Source of the DNA: Pseudomonadota bacterium
GTDB taxonomy: Bacteria; Pseudomonadota; Alphaproteobacteria; Caulobacterales; Aquidulcibacteraceae
Assembly (NCBI GenBank): GCA_023410295.1
Contig: JAEYPY010000192.1
Coordinates: 1-16,135, forward strand
DNA length: 16,135 nucleotides
Direction: 5' to 3'
Shown: piece by piece, positions 1 to 6,599 of the stretch
Layout: each line of letters starts with the position of its first letter
How positions within the stretch are numbered: position 1 is the first letter of the stretch
Position numbers and translations under genes: made by a program
The notes under the pieces: model-generated
Databases searched by the model: none
Told to the model about the DNA's origin: nothing
What the model saw: the letters and a program-made list of their open reading frames with translations, nothing else

Positions 1-2
1 GT

Positions 3-809
3 GAAGCGGGTCTTCCGTTCGACGTCGTCGGCGGCTGTTCGATGGGCGCGGTCGTCGCTGGCTGCGTCGCCATGGGGTGGAGCGACGACGAAATCGAAAC
101 CCGCATTCGCAAAGCCTTCGTCGAAAGCAATCCGCTCGGCGATTACACGCTCCCCGTCGTCTCGCTCGTGCGCGGACGGCGCGTTGACGACCGCCTGCTC
201 GAGCATTTCGGCGATGCCCTGATCGAAGATTTGACGACCCCCTTCTTCGCCGTCTCCGCTAATCTTGTGTCGGGCTCGCTGCGCGTGCACCGCGCCGGCC
301 TGCTGCGCCGCGCCTTGCGCGCGTCGATCTCGCTGCCCGGCATTCTGCCTCCGATTGTCGACGGCACGCACGAACTCCTCGTGGACGGCGCCGTCATCCG
401 CAACTTTCCAGTAGATACGCTGAAAGAAGTGCATCGCGGCCCGATCATCGGCGTCGATGTGGCGCGGCGCGACATGGTCGATGTCGAAGACTTCCGCGAC
501 CCGCCGGGCTTCTTCGGCTGGATCGCCGCGCATGGCTTCCAGGCGCCGCCGCCGATCGCCTCGCTGCTGATGCGCGCGGCGACGCTGTCCATCGATCCGT
601 GGGAGGGCCGCTCCGGCGCCGATCTTCTTATCGCGCCCGAGATGGCCGATATCGACATGCGCGATTGGAAGCGTTTCGATGAGGCTGTTACTGCGGGGTA
701 CGAAGCCGCTGTCGCGGCTCTGCAGCGGCCGCATGGACTTTTCTCCGCGCCGACGCACGATGAAATCGGGGAACTCGCCGCAGGCGGTGCGCTCGAAATC
801 GCCGAATAG
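3..809 (+). CDS. Patatin-like phospholipase, NTE family (5' truncated by window edge)
   Basis: The reading frame is open from the first bases, so the start codon lies upstream of the window and about 268 residues are visible. Near the visible N-terminus is the nucleophile elbow GGCSMG (a GxSxG lipase box, Ser at bases 39-41). Residue 128 of the fragment is the Asp of a DGA motif (LLVDGAVIRNFP), the second member of the Ser-Asp dyad. The motif pair, their spacing and the text between (SANLVSGSLRVHR, ASISLPGILPP) fit the bacterial relatives of neuropathy target esterase (RssA/NTE group), which hydrolyse lysophospholipids or other acyl esters at membranes. The residue before the nucleophile is Cys instead of the more common Thr. 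The N-terminal oxyanion glycine loop, and any cyclic-nucleotide domain that some NTE proteins carry, would be outside the window. The family assignment is firm; the substrate is unknown. Confidence 0.9.
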   Translation, partial: EAGLPFDVVGGCSMGAVVAGCVAMGWSDDEIETRIRKAFVESNPLGDYTLPVVSLVRGRRVDDRLLEHFGDALIEDLTTPFFAVSANLVSGSLRVHRAGLLRRALRASISLPGILPPIVDGTHELLVDGAVIRNFPVDTLKEVHRGPIIGVDVARRDMVDVEDFRDPPGFFGWIAAHGFQAPPPIASLLMRAATLSIDPWEGRSGADLLIAPEMADIDMRDWKRFDEAVTAGYEAAVAALQRPHGLFSAPTHDEIGELAAGGALEIAE

Positions 810-849
810 AGGCTGGCAGAGCGGCGCAAGGCCAGTATGGTCCGCCGCC

Positions 850-1428
850 ATGATCGAACCCCTGAAGCATGCGCTTTGCATCGCCGTCGCGCTCGCGCTT
901 TGCGCATGCAGCGAGCAGCAACAAGCATCGGCGCCGGAACAAGGTTGCACACGTACGGCTTCGCACGAAGTGACGTGGACCAATGCTAGCGCACCGGATG
1001 TCATCACTACACGCGCAGACGGGCCAAGCTGCGCACAAGCGGTGGTCACGTTCGTCGCGCGCAACGCCGATGGCGACCCGCTCTGGGCCTTTGCCTCGAC
1101 CTATTACGATATGACGGCCGGCGGCGTCCCGCCCGAAGGCGCGCCTGAGGTCACCACCGCGCAAATCGACACATTCCTCGCCGGCTGGGCTGATGTCACC
1201 ATCAGCGCGTCGAGTTCATTGCCAGCATGGCGCGAAGGCGTCGCCACACTTACGGAAAGCGCAACCACCTTTGCCTACGACACATCCTTCGATCGCGAGA
1301 CTTACGAAATGTTGCGCAGCCGTGACTTGCCGATGATCTGCTACGCCGCCGCTGTCGCAGCTTCGCAATGCCTCATCATCGATCCTCTCTCCGGCGCGCC
1401 GGCCATGATCGTGGCGTACGGGCCGTGA
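850..1428 (+). CDS. Hypothetical lipoprotein 1 of a tandem Cys4 family
   Basis: A 192-residue protein. The start at 850 is chosen because it places a short hydrophobic signal peptide directly before a lipobox (LCAC, lipidated Cys20); in-frame codons upstream overlap the patatin gene and encode no signal. The ribosome-binding site is weak. The mature part has four further cysteines: C33, C61, C164 and C174. The last two lie in a motif TYEMLRSRDLPMIC plus a Cys ten residues later. The same pattern recurs in the next two genes, so these are diverged tandem duplicates. A small disulfide-stabilised domain facing the periplasm is inferred. I recognise no named family and assign no function. Its stop codon overlaps the GTG start of the following gene, which implies translational coupling. 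It begins 40 nt after the patatin gene and may be co-transcribed with it. Confidence 0.8.
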   Translation: MIEPLKHALCIAVALALCACSEQQQASAPEQGCTRTASHEVTWTNASAPDVITTRADGPSCAQAVVTFVARNADGDPLWAFASTYYDMTAGGVPPEGAPEVTTAQIDTFLAGWADVTISASSSLPAWREGVATLTESATTFAYDTSFDRETYEMLRSRDLPMICYAAAVAASQCLIIDPLSGAPAMIVAYGP

Positions 1429-1943
1429 GAGGTCTAATCGTCATTGCCGCGCTCGCGCTCGCAAGCTGCGCGCCGGCGCAGACTGCGGGCTGCGATTATC
1501 AGGCGACCCATGAGTTCAGCTTCGGCGGGGAAGCGGCGGAAGACACCATCACCGCGCAAAGCATCGGCCCCTCCTGCGACAAAGCGATCGGGCTCTTTAC
1601 CGTGCGCGATCGCGAGGGTTTTCCGATCTGGTCGTGGAGCGCGCCGCTAAAGCATGCATTCGGTGATGTGTTCGCAGCGGAAGACGAAGAATACGTCCAG
1701 AGCTTTCTCGACCGCTGGGTGCAGCCCACGCTTGCAACCACCGCATCGGCGCCTGCATACGAAACGCTCACGCCGGGGCAGACGACGCTCGACCGACTCA
1801 CCTATGAGGACGTGCGCGCGCGCGATTTGCCGATGCTGTGCCACTTCTCCGGAACGGCGCGGCAGATCTGCGTGTTCTGGGAGCCTGCAGCAGGCGGCGC
1901 GGGGCATCTGCTCGATCGCGCGGTGGAGGAGACGAACTTATGA
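1425..1943 (+). CDS. Hypothetical lipoprotein 2 of a tandem Cys4 family
   Basis: A 172-residue protein. I choose the GTG at 1425: it overlaps the preceding stop (GTGA) and begins exactly at a lipoprotein signal (hydrophobic run, then LASC, Cys15). An ATG 19 codons upstream exists but would put a charged, non-signal stretch in front. The mature protein has four cysteines, C23, C51, C139 and C149, with the same spacing as lipoprotein 1 (28 and 10 residues). It also shares the stretches THEF, GPSC, the FPIW/DPLW-like motif and LTYEDVRARDLPMLC. It is therefore a clear paralogue of its upstream neighbour. Cellular location is inferred as membrane-anchored periplasmic or outer membrane. Function is unknown. 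Its stop overlaps the ATG of the third copy (ATGA). Confidence 0.8.
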   Translation: MRGLIVIAALALASCAPAQTAGCDYQATHEFSFGGEAAEDTITAQSIGPSCDKAIGLFTVRDREGFPIWSWSAPLKHAFGDVFAAEDEEYVQSFLDRWVQPTLATTASAPAYETLTPGQTTLDRLTYEDVRARDLPMLCHFSGTARQICVFWEPAAGGAGHLLDRAVEETNL

Positions 1944-2524
1944 AGCATGGGATGATGGCGATCGCGGCGTTGGCTTTGGCGGCTTGCTCGCCGCCCCAGA
2001 GCAACCAAGCTGCGGTCCAGGACATCCCGCCGCAACCGACCGCCGGCGCCGAGCCTGCCGGTTGCTTCGCCGAAGCTTCACGCGATTGGTCCGCAGTCGG
2101 CAGCCAGTATTATGTGATCGAGGCCGAAGCGCGCGGCGGGAGCTGTCGCGAAGCCACAGCGACGCTGCGCATCACTTCGCGCGATGGCGCCGAACTGTTC
2201 GAGAAGAGCTACGAAACCGCACAGGTCTCGCTCGCCTTTGCGCCAATGAGCGATCAGACCATGCTGCGCGGCGAACTCGAACAATGGATCATCAACACCG
2301 CCGAGCCGGCGACGGCGGACACGCTGCCGCGCTGGCCCGCCGGCGAAGCACGTCCGCCAAACTTCCAGCCGGCGTCCGGCGTCAACCGCAATACTTATGA
2401 GAACGCGCGCGGCGCTCAGGGCCCGCTCTTCTGTTACGCCGATGGCGGCGAATCCAACGCCTGCGTCGCCATGGCCGGCAATCGCGCTACCCTGCTCGGT
2501 TCGTGGACGCCAGAACGGCCGTAA
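1940..2524 (+). CDS. Hypothetical lipoprotein 3 of a tandem Cys4 family
   Basis: A 194-residue protein starting at the ATG of an ATGA overlap with the preceding gene. The start is supported by the signal peptide and lipobox that follow at once (LAAC, Cys16). After the lipid Cys comes a Pro/Gln/Ala-rich linker of about 25 residues, longer than in the other two copies. C42, C69, C165 and C175 then repeat the family pattern (27 and 10 residues apart). The motif NTYENARGAQGPLFC corresponds to TYExxRxxxLPMxC in copies 1 and 2, but the RDLP core is lost, so this is the most diverged member. No known domain is recognised. It is the last gene of the lipoprotein cluster. A possible weak hairpin terminator lies about 115-137 nt downstream (2640-2661, followed by TGGTTT). 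Confidence 0.8.
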   Translation: MKHGMMAIAALALAACSPPQSNQAAVQDIPPQPTAGAEPAGCFAEASRDWSAVGSQYYVIEAEARGGSCREATATLRITSRDGAELFEKSYETAQVSLAFAPMSDQTMLRGELEQWIINTAEPATADTLPRWPAGEARPPNFQPASGVNRNTYENARGAQGPLFCYADGGESNACVAMAGNRATLLGSWTPERP

Positions 2525-2668
2525 AGCGCACGCCTCAATTTCGCCGCCCTTATGTAAGCCGCAGCGGGTTTGCGCCAACCGCAGCAAGCATCAACCATCA
2601 CGCTTTGCAGAACCTGCGACGCACCCTATCTTGCTCCTCAGCCGGCGGCTGGTTGCCGGCTTGGTTTA

Positions 2669-2685
2669 AGAAAGGAGGTGATCCA
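2669..2685 (+). promoter_or_regulatory. Extended Shine-Dalgarno, 17 nt complementary to 16S rRNA 3' end
   Basis: The 17 bases AGAAAGGAGGTGATCCA are the exact reverse complement of the alphaproteobacterial 16S 3' terminus as I know it (TGGATCACCTCCTTTCT). The GGAGG core (2674-2678) sits 6 nt before the ATG at 2685, and the complementarity runs into the A of that start codon. Ordinary sites pair over 4-7 bases. The sequence match is direct; the functional meaning is inference. Confidence 0.8.
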
Positions 2686-2765
2686 TGTCTCATTGTCACT
2701 CTGTAGGGGCACTGTCGCGGGCGTGGACCATCTCGAGCGCGTGCTCGGTCGGGGTTTTCGCCTGA
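2685..2765 (+). CDS. Possible 26-residue peptide behind the extended Shine-Dalgarno
   Basis: A short ORF reading MSHCHSVGALSRAWTISS followed by eight more residues, ending at TGA 2763-2765. The case for translation rests on the optimal, unusually long ribosome-binding site directly upstream and on the strong hairpin 28 nt after the stop, which would delimit a small transcript of about 150-200 nt. The peptide is rich in Ser, contains His-Cys-His near the start and a second Cys at residue 20, and has no signal peptide or obvious transmembrane segment. I do not recognise it. It could be a real micropeptide, a leader peptide, or a by-product of an RNA whose job is to pair with 16S rRNA. There is no downstream gene on this strand before the convergent GH24 gene, so classical attenuation of a following gene is unlikely. 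Confidence 0.45.
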   Translation: MSHCHSVGALSRAWTISSACSVGVFA

Positions 2766-2793
2766 ACGCTGCCCGCTAGGGGACAGACAATGG

Positions 2794-2823
2794 AAGGGCC
2801 GCGGGCGCAAGCTCGCGGCCCTT
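2794..2823 (+). terminator. Strong GNRA-capped hairpin after the mini-ORF
   Basis: AAGGGCCGCG (2794-2803) pairs perfectly with CGCGGCCCTT (2814-2823). The inner bases extend the stem by one G-T and two G-C pairs around a GCAA tetraloop. No T-run follows on the + strand (CGGCGTTTGGG), so it may be a weak or Rho-assisted terminator, or a 3'-protecting stem of a small RNA. Confidence 0.55.
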
Positions 2824-2847
2824 CGGCGTTTGGGCGGCGCCGCAAGT

Positions 2848-2876
2848 AAAAAGGGGCAGGATTGCTCCCGCCCCTT
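2848..2876 (-). terminator. Rho-independent terminator of the GH24 gene
   Basis: Read on the minus strand, AAGGGGC (from 2876) pairs with GCCCCTT (to 2851), with one mismatch and three more pairs closing a 4-nt loop. A run of five T follows directly (A-run 2848-2852 on the + strand). It lies about 28 nt past the GH24 stop codon. Confidence 0.8.
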
Positions 2877-2904
2877 CAAGGTTCACCAGCGTAAGAGGAA
2901 AGCG

Positions 2905-4023
2905 TCAGCTTTCGGCCGGCGCGCGTTGCGGCGTGTGACGCAAGCCAAACACCGCCATCAAAGCCGCGGCCAGCCCGGGAGTTGCGAGCGCCGCGGCGCC
3001 GGCGAGCTCCACCGTATCAACCGAATGCCCAATCAGCAGTGAAGCGCCCGTCGCGATCAGCGCGACGCCGAAGATCAGCAGCGCAATGAGGCCGATGTTT
3101 TCGAACGCACGTCCATAATCGAAGCTGCGCAATTGCTCTACGCGCTCATGACGGCGTCGCATGTTGCGGAGACGGCGGTCCACCTTGATCTGCGGCTTGA
3201 TCGCCGGGATCGGCCTTGGGTGCGCGGCCTTGAGCGTCGGCGCGCCTTTGGCCGGCTCCGCATCGCCGCCTTCCGAGTGTGACGCTGCTTCGTCCACAGT
3301 TTCAACGGCGCGGGCGACGGGACGCGCGTGCGCAGTCGTGATCTCGGCCGCCTCTTCTTCGCTCACATCATTGGCGACGACCTGCGTCAGCAGCAGCGCT
3401 TCGGTTTGGGGCTCGGATTGCAGAATTTCCGTGAGGCGCACAACATTGTCCGGCTTCGCCTGCGCCACCGCGATCGAACCTAGTTCCGGCGCCGGCGCGT
3501 AATGCACAGGCGCGCCGAGGATCGACGCGGCATGATCGAGCTTGGCGCGCACAAATACAGACGGCGCGGTCTTGTTCGGCATATCGGCGAGGAAGAGCGC
3601 CTTCTCCGCCGCACGACGGCGCACCAGTGCATCAACGATCTCGAGCTCGCCCGTCACGTCGCTCTTGCGCCAGGCTTCCATGGCGCAGGCCGCTGCGATC
3701 ATGTCGCCACTGTTGACACGGCGCAGCACCTGGCTTTGCTGGAAAGCTTCAGCGCCAATTGAAAACGCAAACGAGACCAACGAGTCGAACTGCAGCTGCG
3801 TCAGCGTCTGCTTCACCGCCGCGTTCACCATCGCCTCGACCGAGCCGATGTCCATCTGCAAGAGATCGCTCGCTTGCGCTTCGCTGACCGGTTCGCCCTG
3901 CTCGGCGCGCACATGGCCATAGCCAACGACCCAATTGCCGTCAGGCAGCTGCGCCGGCTCGGCGCGAAAGCCCTCGAACTCTTTGATCAGCGCGAGGCCT
4001 TGGATGGAAATGGCGTACGTCAT
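2905..4023 (-). CDS. GH24 lysozyme-like membrane protein with degenerate active site
   Basis: A 372-residue protein. Residues 1-150 resemble phage-type lysozymes of glycoside hydrolase family 24: LIKEFEGFR around Glu17, a GYGH motif at 34-37, then the helical segment with QFDSLVSFAFSIG. Aligned without gaps to T4 lysozyme, Glu11 corresponds to Glu17, but Asp20 becomes Leu26 and Thr26 becomes Val32. A nearby Asp28 might substitute. Residues 150-305 are a long, mostly charged linker. The C-terminus has two hydrophobic helices (about 310-332 and 338-361) that should anchor it in the inner membrane. There is no N-terminal signal peptide, so either the lysozyme domain stays cytoplasmic or export is atypical. 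Start is the ATG at 4023. The gene is monocistronic, with its own terminator. Peptidoglycan cleavage is not assured; a binding or scaffold role is possible. Confidence 0.8.
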   Translation of the reverse strand: MTYAISIQGLALIKEFEGFRAEPAQLPDGNWVVGYGHVRAEQGEPVSEAQASDLLQMDIGSVEAMVNAAVKQTLTQLQFDSLVSFAFSIGAEAFQQSQVLRRVNSGDMIAAACAMEAWRKSDVTGELEIVDALVRRRAAEKALFLADMPNKTAPSVFVRAKLDHAASILGAPVHYAPAPELGSIAVAQAKPDNVVRLTEILQSEPQTEALLLTQVVANDVSEEEAAEITTAHARPVARAVETVDEAASHSEGGDAEPAKGAPTLKAAHPRPIPAIKPQIKVDRRLRNMRRRHERVEQLRSFDYGRAFENIGLIALLIFGVALIATGASLLIGHSVDTVELAGAAALATPGLAAALMAVFGLRHTPQRAPAES

Positions 4024-4159
4024 CGGCGGGGCCTTTCGAGGCGTTAAACCTTGCCGCCGTCCCGATATGATGCTGCTCGTTCGGCGGACTTCGCCAACGA
4101 GGCAAGTGCGGCGCCAGTCGCGCGCGCTTAGAGTGAATTGTCGTTAGTGATTTACGCGG

Positions 4160-4417
4160 TCAAAGCTGCGTTGCGAACGTCTGCGAGGCGCGCGGCGCAT
4201 GCTCCAAGGTGAAGACGCGGATCGCCGAGGCCAGCGACGCTTCCGGCGCCTCTTCGGCGCGCGCCTGTTCGATCTCGGTGACCATGGCGTTGAGCGGCAG
4301 CTGACGCTGGCGTGCAACGCACTCCAGCGCTTCCCAGAACGCCATCTCAAGCTTCACCGAGGTGAACTTGCCGCCGATGCGCATCGAGCGCTTGCGCGTC
4401 TGCAGTGGAGCCGACAT
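4160..4417 (-). CDS. Ribbon-helix-helix (RHH_4) DNA-binding protein
   Basis: An 85-residue protein. After a basic N-terminus (TRKRSMRIGG) comes a strand plus two helices: TSVKLEMAFWEALECVAR and LPLNAMVTEIEQA. This is the signature of the RHH_4 group (the strand reads alternately polar/nonpolar, then FWEAL and the LNAMVTEI helix). The C-terminal LASAIRVFTLEH is also typical of this alphaproteobacterial family. Such proteins dimerise, and the paired strands enter the major groove; most act as repressors, often of their own gene. It is divergent to the TadG-like gene, and the space between contains an inverted repeat 10 nt before its start and a pair of GTTTAC repeats. These are candidate operators. 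The target is inferred from position only. Confidence 0.85.
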   Translation of the reverse strand: MSAPLQTRKRSMRIGGKFTSVKLEMAFWEALECVARQRQLPLNAMVTEIEQARAEEAPEASLASAIRVFTLEHAPRASQTFATQL

Positions 4418-4636
4418 CCCGATCTCACTAACAAATGTTGTCAGTAATCAGTGTACGACGTCTGTGGTTTACATAGAGTTTACCAAGTAACGCGCGCTTA
4501 ACCGCGATCGCTTGCGACGATGATCCCGCGCGGCTCACCTGGTTTATCGCGATTAAGCCTCTGCATAACCGCGATCTTAACTGCGGTCGTGCATTGTGGC
4601 GTGTCCAAACATCTTGGGCGCAGGGCAAACGGTTCC
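4418..4636. promoter_or_regulatory. Divergent promoter region, RHH gene / TadG-like gene
   Basis: A comparatively AT-rich 219-base stretch. ACTAACAA (4427-4434) and TTGTCAGT (4438-4445) form an inverted repeat with one mismatch and a 3-base centre, immediately upstream of the RHH start. GTTTAC occurs twice (4467-4472 and 4478-4483), 11 bases apart, i.e. on the same helix face. Further on, several related CGCGAT/TTAA-containing words occur (4498-4508, 4547-4556, 4566-4578). No convincing -35/-10 pair can be assigned to either gene by eye. Confidence 0.5.
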
Positions 4637-6577
4637 ATGATTTCGGCGCTGATACGAGATCGCTCCGGCAACGTTGCGATGATGTGGGGGCTGATGGGCG
4701 CGGTGCTCGTCGGCCTTATCGGCATCACCGTGGACTTCACGCGGGCGCAGGCCTTACGCACGCAGATGCAGAACGCCATCGACGGCGCCGCCCTTGTCGC
4801 CGAGCGCAGCTCCAATCTGCCGATCGCGCAACGGAGCGCCGCGGCCCAAGCCTTCTTCGAAGCCGAGATGGGGGATCGCGCAGCCGACGCCACCTTCACG
4901 GTGACGCAACTGGCCGAAGGTGGTCACATGGCGAGCGCGTCGATGCCGATGCCGCTCGGCCTTGCGCGCCTGGTGCGCGACCAGCCCTGGACGGTCCGCG
5001 TCAGCGCCGTCGCCGAAGCCAATGCCAGCCCGCCGATCGAAGTCGCGCTCGTGCTCGACAACACCGGCTCGATGTCGAACGACATGGACGCGCTTCGCGA
5101 CGCAGCCTCCGATCTCGCCGCCGACCTGCTCGCGCTCGATGGCGACACCGTGCGCGTGGCGCTGGTTCCGTTTGTGGCGCAGGTGAACATTGGCAACGGC
5201 GCCACCCAGATGAATTGGATGGATACGACCGGTGTTGCGCCGATGAACGGCGAATTGCTCGAAGACCGCATGATCGGCTACGTGCCGCGCTATACGGTCA
5301 GTTCGACCAATCGCAATTATACCGGCGCCAATTGCGAGGCGCTCAGCGATCGTCCTTATTTCGACAATCCGAGCACGGGAACCAATGAAGGCTATCCTGG
5401 CCCCTACCGCGTAACATGGCGCCGCACGCCCTCTCTGGATGCGCACCTTTGCTTCGCATTCACGCCGGAAGACGGCATCAATTATTTCGACCTCTTCGAT
5501 CTGATCGACGTCGATTGGAAGGGTTGTGTCGAAGCGCGGCCGGAGCCATTCGATATCAACGACGCGGCGCCGACGATCAGCGATCCGCGCACCCTGTTCA
5601 CGCCCTTCTTCTGGCTCGACACCGGCGGCACCGCCGGCCAGGGAAACTCGAACAGCAACTCGGCCGTGAATTATCGCAACAACAATCAGTCGTACATCAA
5701 TGACACGCCCGGCGATTTGCGCGCCGCGCGCGCGTCCGCCGTCAACGCAAGCGGCGCTACGGCCAACAGCAATATTAATAACGCCGCCAACAGCGGCAGC
5801 GCTACCGGAGTTGTCATGTCAAGCGGTCGGCAGCCGCTACTCGACGCCAATCCGAGTGCGCAGGAACAGCGCGAGGCGCGCTTCTTCAACGTGTTCAAGT
5901 ATCGCCCAGGCACGGTCTCGATCGATGACACCGCGCCCGACACGCGCGGTCCGAACCGCGGCTGCCCGACGCCGATCGTGCCGCTAACGAGCAGCGACAG
6001 CGCCGTGCAAAACGCCATCGCCGCGATGCGCCATTGGCAAGGCGGCGGCACCAATCAGGCCGAAGGTCTGGCATGGGGCTGGCGCGTTCTCTCGCCGACA
6101 GCGCCGTTCACGGAAGGCGCGCCTTACGACCCGAGCGGCCAAACCGTGCGCAAGGTCATCGTGCTGATGTCGGACGGCGAGAACACCAATGTCGGCACCG
6201 ACGCGGTCATGGGCACCGATTACTCAGCCTACAATTACATGGGCTTCTGGCGCGACCATGCCGAAGGCAATGTGCTGACGCAGCTCCTGTTCGGCATTCT
6301 GCACGGGGCCATACCGCCGGGCCTCACGCGCCGGGACATCGACTCTAGCAACGAGTACGTGAACTACGTCGATGATCGCCAGCGCGCGCTCTGCGAAGCC
6401 ATCAAGGACGCCGACATCGAGATCTATGTCGTGCGCTTTCGCAACGGCAACGAAGACCTAATGCGCGACTGCGCGTCAGGCGACGATCACTTCTTCAATG
6501 CCGGCAACGCACAAGAACTCTCCGCCGCGTTTGACGCGATCGGCTCCGGCATCGGCCAACTCCGCCTGACGCACTAA
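4637..6577 (+). CDS. TadG-like pilus/envelope protein with von Willebrand A domain
   Basis: A 646-residue protein from the ATG at 4637, where the sequence becomes the classical TadG N-terminus (RDRSGNVAMMWGLMG, then one transmembrane helix to about residue 32). An upstream in-frame ATG at 4520 would add 39 atypical residues. A vWA fold follows. The MIDAS metal site is intact: DNTGSMS at 141-147, a Thr in GGGTNQ at 472, and Asp513 in MSDGEN. The first and second MIDAS motifs are about 330 residues apart instead of the usual ~60-70, so a large insertion sits inside the domain. It includes an Asn/Ser-rich part (about 335-393). TadG proteins are minor, membrane-anchored parts of Tad/Flp pilus systems, but no other tad gene is in view. 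It is convergent with csaA, 22 nt apart. Confidence 0.85.
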   Translation: MISALIRDRSGNVAMMWGLMGAVLVGLIGITVDFTRAQALRTQMQNAIDGAALVAERSSNLPIAQRSAAAQAFFEAEMGDRAADATFTVTQLAEGGHMASASMPMPLGLARLVRDQPWTVRVSAVAEANASPPIEVALVLDNTGSMSNDMDALRDAASDLAADLLALDGDTVRVALVPFVAQVNIGNGATQMNWMDTTGVAPMNGELLEDRMIGYVPRYTVSSTNRNYTGANCEALSDRPYFDNPSTGTNEGYPGPYRVTWRRTPSLDAHLCFAFTPEDGINYFDLFDLIDVDWKGCVEARPEPFDINDAAPTISDPRTLFTPFFWLDTGGTAGQGNSNSNSAVNYRNNNQSYINDTPGDLRAARASAVNASGATANSNINNAANSGSATGVVMSSGRQPLLDANPSAQEQREARFFNVFKYRPGTVSIDDTAPDTRGPNRGCPTPIVPLTSSDSAVQNAIAAMRHWQGGGTNQAEGLAWGWRVLSPTAPFTEGAPYDPSGQTVRKVIVLMSDGENTNVGTDAVMGTDYSAYNYMGFWRDHAEGNVLTQLLFGILHGAIPPGLTRRDIDSSNEYVNYVDDRQRALCEAIKDADIEIYVVRFRNGNEDLMRDCASGDDHFFNAGNAQELSAAFDAIGSGIGQLRLTH

Positions 6578-6599
6578 CGGCAGACGGAGCACTGGTCTG

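Larger units (their letters stand above)
2525..2904. other. Intergenic region with a possible mini-gene and two hairpins
   Basis: This 380-base gap separates the convergent lipoprotein cluster and GH24 gene. The first ~110 bases hold nothing I can name. From 2639 on it is dense: a GC-rich inverted repeat (AGCCGGC 2640-2646 with GCCGGCT 2655-2661), a 17-nt sequence complementary to the 16S rRNA 3' end (2669-2685), a 26-codon ORF (2685-2765), a 13-bp hairpin with a GCAA loop (2794-2823), and the minus-strand terminator of the GH24 gene (2848-2876). Each is described in its own entry. Confidence 0.7.

Noticed and set aside
143..952. A 269-codon minus-strand frame over the patatin gene
   Set aside because: Arg/Ser-rich translation with no domain; it lies across a recognisable patatin and a lipoprotein signal.
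2790..2849. A 19-codon ORF (MEGPRAQARG...) with AGGGGA upstream
   Set aside because: It coincides with the strong hairpin at 2794-2823, and its sequence is what the stem would encode; the spacing and site are mediocre.
4553..4569. A possible CtrA site (TTAA-N7-...) before the TadG-like gene
   Set aside because: The second half-site is CATAAC in place of TTAAC; only one half matches.
4520..4636. N-terminal extension of the TadG-like protein from the ATG at 4520
   Set aside because: The added 39 residues are not TadG-like and the canonical N-terminus starts at 4637; the extension overlaps the presumed promoter region.
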